From the NCBI GenBank assembly GCA_021773655.1, contig JAJFJX010000130.1:1-17750 (forward strand): a DNA stretch of 17,750 nt, in the 5' to 3' direction. Position 1 is the first letter of the stretch. Each line of letters starts with the position of its first letter. The notes beneath the pieces were generated by a model. That model was not told the origin of the DNA. It saw only the letters and a list, made by a program, of their open reading frames with translations, and did not search any database. A program made the position numbers and the translations under genes. Source of the DNA: Panacagrimonas sp. (GTDB taxonomy: Bacteria > Pseudomonadota > Gammaproteobacteria > Nevskiales > Nevskiaceae). Of the stretch, positions 13,945 to 17,750 are shown in pieces.

Positions 13945-14625
13945 ATGAATGCCGAACTCTCGATCACCCATCTGATCTTGCAGGCCAGCCTGCTGGTGCA
14001 GGCCGTCATGGCCATCCTGATACTCGCCTCGGTGGTGTCCTGGGCGGTGATCCTGTCCAAGCGCGGCCTGCTGGCCCGGACCCGGCAGGTGTCAGAGAAG
14101 TTCGAGGAGCGCTTCTGGTCGGGCGGCAACCTTGCCGACCTCTACGACGCGGTCAACCGCAACAAGGAGTCCGACGGCATCATTCCGATCTTCGCCGCAG
14201 GATTCGAGGAATACCGTCGCCAGCAGCAGGGCGGGCGCGTGGATCCGGACGATTCGATCGCTGCGGTGCACCGGCAGATGCGGGTTACCCAGGTGCGCGA
14301 GGTGGAGCGGCTCGAAGGCGGGCTGGCGCTGCTGGCGACGATCGGATCGACCAGTCCCTACATCGGGCTGTTCGGCACCGTGTGGGGCATCATGAATGCG
14401 TTCATCGGCATCGGCAGCATGAAGCAGGCGACGCTGGCCGTGGTCGCACCCGGGATCGCCGAGGCACTGATCGCCACCGCCATGGGCCTGTTTGCGGCCA
14501 TCCCCGCAGTGATCGCGTACAACTTCTTCACCCGCAGCGTGGAGAGCCTGGAGAACCAGTATTCGACGTTCTCCGACGAGATGATCGGCATCATCGAACG
14601 TGGCCTGCGCGGCGGGAAGAGCTGA
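13945..14625 (+). CDS. tolQ: Tol-Pal proton-channel subunit TolQ
   Basis: Inner-membrane subunit of the proton-driven Tol motor, with TolR and TolA. Seen: 226 residues from ATG 13945 (E. coli 230). Three membrane segments lie at about 14-37, 128-152 and 168-191, with a large cytoplasmic loop between the first and second. The conserved IGSTSPYIGLFGTVWGIM (133-150) contains Thr145, and GIAEALIATAMGL (170-182) contains Thr178, the two channel threonines at the same numbers as in E. coli. The same frame is open much further upstream (to 13693), but that part overlaps ybgC and is not membrane-like; ATG 13945 is chosen for family length and N-terminus. No strong Shine-Dalgarno is visible. tolR starts 1 bp after the stop. 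Confidence 0.95.
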   Translation: MNAELSITHLILQASLLVQAVMAILILASVVSWAVILSKRGLLARTRQVSEKFEERFWSGGNLADLYDAVNRNKESDGIIPIFAAGFEEYRRQQQGGRVDPDDSIAAVHRQMRVTQVREVERLEGGLALLATIGSTSPYIGLFGTVWGIMNAFIGIGSMKQATLAVVAPGIAEALIATAMGLFAAIPAVIAYNFFTRSVESLENQYSTFSDEMIGIIERGLRGGKS

Positions 14626-14626
14626 C

Positions 14627-15094
14627 ATGGGGGCCTCCGCATCCGGCGGCCGCAGTGGCGGCAAGCGGCGCATGAATGCCGACATCAACGTGGTGCCCTA
14701 CATCGACGTGATGCTGGTGCTTCTGATCATTTTCATGGTCACCGCGCCGCTGCTGACCCAGGGCGTGGACGTCGAACTGCCGCAGACCGAAGCCGCGCCG
14801 CTGACCATCGACGACGAGCCGTTGACGCTGTCGGTCAACAGGGAAGGCGAGATGCTCCTCAACCGCGGCGAGCGTGCCGGGGAACCGCTGGAAGACGAAG
14901 AGGTGGTCCGCATCGCCGGTGCCATCTCGCGCAATGCCGACCCGGGAAGGGAGCAGATCGTGCTCGTCGAGGGGCACCGGAAGGCCAATTACGAATACGT
15001 GGCCAAGGCGATGACCCTGCTGCAGACCGCGGGGGTCAAGAAGATCGGTTTCGTCACCGATCCGGTGGATGTCGGTCCTCAGGGTGAACGCTGA
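14627..15094 (+). CDS. tolR: Tol-Pal proton-channel subunit TolR
   Basis: Single-pass inner-membrane protein with a periplasmic domain; with TolQ it uses the proton gradient. Seen: 155 residues (E. coli 142). A short basic Ser/Gly-rich N-terminus precedes MNADINVVPYIDVMLVLLII (16-35) with the essential membrane Asp27, then the periplasmic ExbD/TolR domain (VELPQTEA to about 150). GGGAAG at 14614-14619 inside tolQ, 7 bases upstream, supports ATG 14627; the frame is open further upstream from a GTG at 14600 but that would overlap tolQ. The last residues (GPQGER) form a short tail. Confidence 0.95.
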   Translation: MGASASGGRSGGKRRMNADINVVPYIDVMLVLLIIFMVTAPLLTQGVDVELPQTEAAPLTIDDEPLTLSVNREGEMLLNRGERAGEPLEDEEVVRIAGAISRNADPGREQIVLVEGHRKANYEYVAKAMTLLQTAGVKKIGFVTDPVDVGPQGER

Positions 15095-15100
15095 GCTCCA

Positions 15101-16024
15101 ATGCCTTTTCATTCCCGTCACGTCCTCTCGGCGACCGGCCTGCACCTGTTGCTGTTCGTGTTTCTCGTCATCGGAGTGCGCTGCACGCCGCAGATGAAGC
15201 CGCCGCCGGTGATCGAGGCGCTGGTCATTACCGGACAGAATCAGGAGGGCAAGCTCAAGACCGAGCCGCCACCACCACCGGTGGAGGAGCCCGAGCCCGA
15301 GCCCGAGCCCGAACCTGTGCCCGAACCGACGCCCGAACCCGAGCCTGTACCCGAGCCAGAGCCGAAACCCGAGCCCGAGCCCGAGCCCGAACCGCCGCCG
15401 CCGGACCCGGCAATCGAAAAGCGCAAGCAGGAAGAAGCCGAGCGCAAGCTCCAGGAGGAGCGCGTCAAGCGCGAGCAGGAGATCAAGCGCCAGGCGGAGA
15501 TCCAGCGCAAGAAGGCCGAAGAGGAGCGCAAGAAGAAGGAGGCCGAGGAAGAACGCAAGAAGAAGGAAGACGAGCGCAAGCGCAAGGAGGAAGAGGAGCG
15601 CAAGAAGAAGGAAGAGGAGCGCAAGCGCAAGGAGGAAGAGCGCAAGCGCAAGGAAGAGGAGCAACGTCGTCTCAAGCAGATGATGGAGGACGAGTTGTCT
15701 CGTGAGGCCGAGGCGCGCGCCGAAGCCGCACGTATCGGCGAGGTACAGAAGACCTGGGCTCAGCAGCTCAACGAGCACATCCGCTCGCGCTGGCTGCGGC
15801 CGCCCGGCCTGCCGCAGGGGCTGCGCTGCCAGGTGCGGATCGAAATCCTGCCCAACGGCGAAGTGGTCTCGGTCACCATCATCCGCAGCTCCGGTAATCC
15901 TGCGTTCGATGTCTCCGTGGAAAATGCCGTCTACAAGTCCAGCCCCTTGCCGTTGCCTGTCGATCCCAAGGCCTTCGAGCGGGTGCTGGAGCCGACCTTT
16001 ACGCCGGAAAGCCTGGGTTACTGA
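15101..16024 (+). CDS. tolA: Tol-Pal envelope-spanning protein TolA
   Basis: Links the TolQR motor in the inner membrane to TolB/Pal at the outer membrane. Seen: 307 residues. One N-terminal membrane helix (about 8-26) is followed by a Pro/Glu tract of E-P dipeptides (about 55-103) as in TonB, then a very long Lys/Glu/Arg helix (about 106-212) as in TolA, and a C-terminal TonB/TolA-type domain (about 213-307: KTWAQQLNEHIRSRW, then ILPNGEVVSVTIIRSSGNPAFD). Odd: the C-terminal domain has a single Cys (in LRCQVRI); the second Cys that forms the disulfide in E. coli TolA is replaced, so that bond cannot form here. The membrane helix has S10-A-T-G-L-H15 where E. coli has Ser and His four apart. 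It starts 6 bp after tolR. Confidence 0.92.
   Translation: MPFHSRHVLSATGLHLLLFVFLVIGVRCTPQMKPPPVIEALVITGQNQEGKLKTEPPPPPVEEPEPEPEPEPVPEPTPEPEPVPEPEPKPEPEPEPEPPPPDPAIEKRKQEEAERKLQEERVKREQEIKRQAEIQRKKAEEERKKKEAEEERKKKEDERKRKEEEERKKKEEERKRKEEERKRKEEEQRRLKQMMEDELSREAEARAEAARIGEVQKTWAQQLNEHIRSRWLRPPGLPQGLRCQVRIEILPNGEVVSVTIIRSSGNPAFDVSVENAVYKSSPLPLPVDPKAFERVLEPTFTPESLGY
15263..15409 (+). repeat. Glu-Pro dipeptide tract inside tolA
   Basis: A run of GAGCCC/GAACCC-like hexamers encodes alternating Glu-Pro with occasional Val, Thr and Lys (residues about 55-103). A rigid, extended periplasm-spanning linker of this kind is typical of TonB-like proteins. Hexamer tandem repeats are prone to length change by slippage, so strains may differ here. 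Confidence 0.8.
15416..15736 (+). repeat. Lys/Glu/Arg-rich helix-coding repeat inside tolA
   Basis: Imperfect repeats built of GAGCGCAAG, AAGAAG and GAGGAA units encode a highly charged helix (residues about 106-212), densest at about 15517-15668 (blocks such as ERKKKEEERKRKEEE). It lacks the hydrophobic heptad pattern of a coiled coil and resembles a single long alpha helix spanning the periplasm. The complementary strand shows a long Leu/Ser/Arg-rich open frame that is an artefact of this composition. Confidence 0.75.
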
Positions 16025-16035
16025 GGCCGTTCCAC

Positions 16036-16140
16036 CCAACCTGAACGAAACTTCAGTGATCGCAGGACCAAGCATGCCGTACGATCAACGGTTTAGAATC
16101 TGATCCAACGCACGTCCAACCTGAATACGACCGAAACTTC
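16036..16140 (+). repeat. broken 19-bp direct repeat flanking the tolB upstream region
   Basis: CCAACCTGAA followed directly by CGAAACTTC (16036-16054) recurs as CCAACCTGAA (16116-16125) then CGAAACTTC (16132-16140), with a 6-base insert TACGAC. Copy 2 ends two bases before the tolB ATG. The two copies bracket the candidate tolB -10 box. The repeat could be an insertion or duplication scar, or paired protein- or RNA-binding sites. Confidence 0.6.
16094..16099 (+). promoter_or_regulatory. candidate -10 box upstream of tolB
   Basis: TAGAAT matches five of six positions of the sigma-70 -10 consensus, 44 bp before the tolB ATG in the 118-bp tolA-tolB gap. No good -35 is visible. An internal tolB-pal promoter is known in the E. 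coli tol locus, which makes a promoter here plausible. TAGAATCTGA is shared with the tolQ upstream region. Confidence 0.4.
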
Positions 16141-16142
16141 TC

Positions 16143-17432
16143 ATGCGCGCATTTATTGCAATTCTGCTGTCCGGCCTGTTTCTGATCGGGCCCCAGTCCG
16201 CCAACGCCCAGCTTCAGTTCGAAGTCACCGGCGGCGCCACCGGCGCACAGCCGATCGCCATCGTTCCCTTTGCCGGCAATGAAGGCCTGATGGACATTGC
16301 CCAGGTGATCGAGGGCGACCTGGTTCGCAGCGGGCTGTTCTACGCACTGCCCAGAACCGACATGCTGGAACGTCCGTCGGACCCCAAGCAGATCGACTAC
16401 CGCAACTGGCGCGCCGTCAACATGGACAACGTGGTCATCGGCAGCGTACGCCGTGACCCGGGGTCGGACCGCGTCTCGGTCCGCTTCTATCTCTATGACG
16501 TGCTGCGCGGCGAGCAGCGCCTGGGCTTCGAGATGCCGCCGGCCGAGCCGCGCCAGCTACGCTACACGGCCCACCAGATTGCAGACCTGATCTTCGAGAA
16601 CCTCACCGGAATTGCCGGCATCTTCAATACCAAGATCACCTACGTCGCATCCAAGGGTTTCGGTCTGGACCGTACCTACGCGCTGATGATCGCCGACTGG
16701 GATGGCGAGAACCCGCGCACCATCGCCACCTCCCGTGAGCCGCTGATGTCCCCCGCCTGGGCGCCCGACCGCCGCCGCCTGGCCTACGTTGGTTACGAGC
16801 GCGGTCGCTCGTCGATCTACATCCACGAGATTGCCACCGGCAAGGTGCGCAAGCTGGTGTCTGAAAAGGGAATCAATGGATCGCCGGCCTGGTCGCCGGA
16901 CGGCAAACGCCTGGCGGTGACCCTGTCCTATGAGAACAACCCGGACATCTACCTCATTGACGTGGCCACCGGGGTCAAGCAGCGCATGACCACCACCCAT
17001 GGCATCGACACCGAAGCGGCCTGGTCACCCGACGGGGCCTCCATCGTCTATACCTCCGAGCGCGGAGGCCCGCCGCAGATCTACCAGATGCCCGCCTCTG
17101 GTGGGGAATCCAAAAGATTGACTTTCGAGGGCCGCCAGAACCTGAGGGCCAGTTATTCGCCTGATGGCAAGACTCTGGTGCTGGTCAACCTGACCAATTC
17201 CCGCTATCGTATCGCGATCCTTGATTTGGCCACGGGTAGCATGAGGATGCTCAGCGACGGACCGTTCGACGAAGGTCCGAGTTTTGCTCCAAACGGCGCG
17301 GCTGTCATCTATGCGACCCAGGGCGGCAAGGATGCGGAACTCGCCACCGTCAGTACCGATGGACGCATTCGACAGAGGCTGCGTCAATCCGGAGATGTCA
17401 GGGAGCCGGCCTGGTCACCGCTGCAACGATAA
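16143..17432 (+). CDS. tolB: periplasmic Tol-Pal protein TolB
   Basis: Periplasmic protein that binds Pal and the TolA C-terminus. Seen: 429 residues (E. coli 430). The signal peptide has a hydrophobic core at about 4-17 and cleaves after Ala22 (A-N-A|Q). The N-terminal domain (IAIVPFAGN and so on) is followed by a six-bladed propeller with repeated blade motifs: SPAWAPDRRRLAYV, SPAWSPDGKRLAV, EAAWSPDGASIVY, RASYSPDGKTLVL, GPSFAPNGAAVIY and EPAWSPL. No frameshift. The ATG lacks a recognisable Shine-Dalgarno: the bases just upstream (CCGAAACTTCTC) are the second half of a direct repeat. The signal peptide and family length support this start. Confidence 0.96.
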   Translation: MRAFIAILLSGLFLIGPQSANAQLQFEVTGGATGAQPIAIVPFAGNEGLMDIAQVIEGDLVRSGLFYALPRTDMLERPSDPKQIDYRNWRAVNMDNVVIGSVRRDPGSDRVSVRFYLYDVLRGEQRLGFEMPPAEPRQLRYTAHQIADLIFENLTGIAGIFNTKITYVASKGFGLDRTYALMIADWDGENPRTIATSREPLMSPAWAPDRRRLAYVGYERGRSSIYIHEIATGKVRKLVSEKGINGSPAWSPDGKRLAVTLSYENNPDIYLIDVATGVKQRMTTTHGIDTEAAWSPDGASIVYTSERGGPPQIYQMPASGGESKRLTFEGRQNLRASYSPDGKTLVLVNLTNSRYRIAILDLATGSMRMLSDGPFDEGPSFAPNGAAVIYATQGGKDAELATVSTDGRIRQRLRQSGDVREPAWSPLQR

Positions 17433-17460
17433 GTGGTAACGCTTCAAGTGATAACGCTTC
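17431..17460 (+). repeat. 15-bp tandem repeat between tolB and pal
   Basis: AAGTGGTAACGCTTC (17431-17445) is followed immediately by AAGTGATAACGCTTC (17446-17460), differing at one base. A degraded third copy may follow (TAAC recurs after 14 more bases). It starts inside the tolB stop codon and lies in the 67-bp gap before pal. It does not form a hairpin I can see. Confidence 0.75.
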
Positions 17461-17499
17461 AACTCTAACTCTGCAGTACACCTTTTCAGGAGTTTCAAG

Positions 17500-17750
17500 A
17501 TGGTCAAGCAGCTCGTTTTGGGGGCCGTAATCGTACTTGGCCTGGCGGCATCTGGATGCGCCAGCAAGTCCAACAAGTCCGGATCACCAGGTGCAGGGGC
17601 GGGCGTCGGCAGCCCGGATGCGGGCACAGGGCTGTCCACCAGCCCCAGCGCCGGTGCCGGGACGGGCGCGGGCTCTTCGATCGCCGCCGGGGATATCAAG
17701 ACGATGTCGCTGGTGGAGCGCTCGGTCTTCTTCGAATTCGACAGCGTGGA
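17500..17750 (+). CDS. pal: peptidoglycan-associated lipoprotein Pal, 5' part (runs off window)
   Basis: Outer-membrane lipoprotein that binds peptidoglycan and TolB. Seen: about 83 residues before the window ends. AGGAG at 17488-17492, 7 bases upstream, marks the ATG. The lipoprotein signal peptide has a hydrophobic core at about 5-17 and a lipobox A-S-G-C with the lipidated Cys20. A Gly/Ser/Ala/Pro-rich linker of about 40 residues follows, then SLVERSVFFEFDSV, the beginning of the OmpA-like peptidoglycan-binding domain. The OmpA domain itself lies beyond the window. The long flexible linker is longer than that of E. coli Pal. Confidence 0.93.
   Translation, partial: MVKQLVLGAVIVLGLAASGCASKSNKSGSPGAGAGVGSPDAGTGLSTSPSAGAGTGAGSSIAAGDIKTMSLVERSVFFEFDSV

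Noticed and set aside
15263..15736. Possible CRISPR-like or satellite repeat
   Set aside because: Units are 6-15 bp, imperfect, continuous and in frame with tolA; there are no spacers. It is a protein-coding low-complexity region.
14591..16075. 494-codon minus-strand frame over tolR and tolA, Leu/Phe-rich
   Set aside because: The Leu/Phe/Ala runs are the complement of the Lys/Glu-rich tolA repeats; it resembles a membrane protein only through that composition.

Overview
This is a GC-rich stretch of a proteobacterial chromosome, most likely gammaproteobacterial. The basis is the cluster yebC-ruvC-ruvA-ruvB-ybgC-tolQ-tolR-tolA-tolB-pal, the gene families and the Xanthomonadales/Chromatiales-like protein style. 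I cannot name genus or species. Every confident gene is on the + strand, coding density is high, and I see no tRNA, rRNA, insertion sequence, integrase, attachment site or CRISPR array.

Region 1 (1-1514): the 3' end of a MaoC-type hot-dog dehydratase gene cut by the window edge, then galU (UDP-glucose pyrophosphorylase). Region 2 (1585-9901): the 2-oxoglutarate dehydrogenase complex, sucA (E1) and sucB (E2). lpdA (E3) is separated from sucB by about 2.75 kb. That gap holds a 376-bp stretch with no convincing gene, an AraC-family regulator and a ferritin-like di-iron protein of the 'metal-dependent hydrolase' family. lpdA overlaps a YfaZ-like outer-membrane protein gene by an ATGA junction. 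Region 3 (10542-13811): yebC, the Holliday-junction genes ruvC, ruvA and ruvB, and the acyl-CoA thioesterase ybgC, tightly packed with TTGA and ATGA overlaps. Region 4 (13945-17750): the Tol-Pal envelope system tolQ, tolR, tolA, tolB and the 5' part of pal, which runs off the right edge.

Functionally the window combines central carbon metabolism (E1, E2 and E3 decarboxylate 2-oxoglutarate to succinyl-CoA), sugar-nucleotide supply for envelope polysaccharide (GalU), recombinational repair (RuvABC) and the proton-driven Tol-Pal machine that keeps the outer membrane attached during division (TolQRA in the inner membrane, TolB in the periplasm, Pal in the outer membrane).

I do not see a clearly new biological system. 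The points most worth a second look are small: the gene-free interval downstream of sucB, the regulator plus di-iron protein inserted between sucB and lpdA, a three-armed set of mutually exclusive hairpins and a palindrome upstream of lpdA, a broken 19-bp direct repeat flanking the tolB promoter region, a 10-bp sequence shared by the tolQ and tolB upstream regions, and a 15-bp tandem repeat between tolB and pal.
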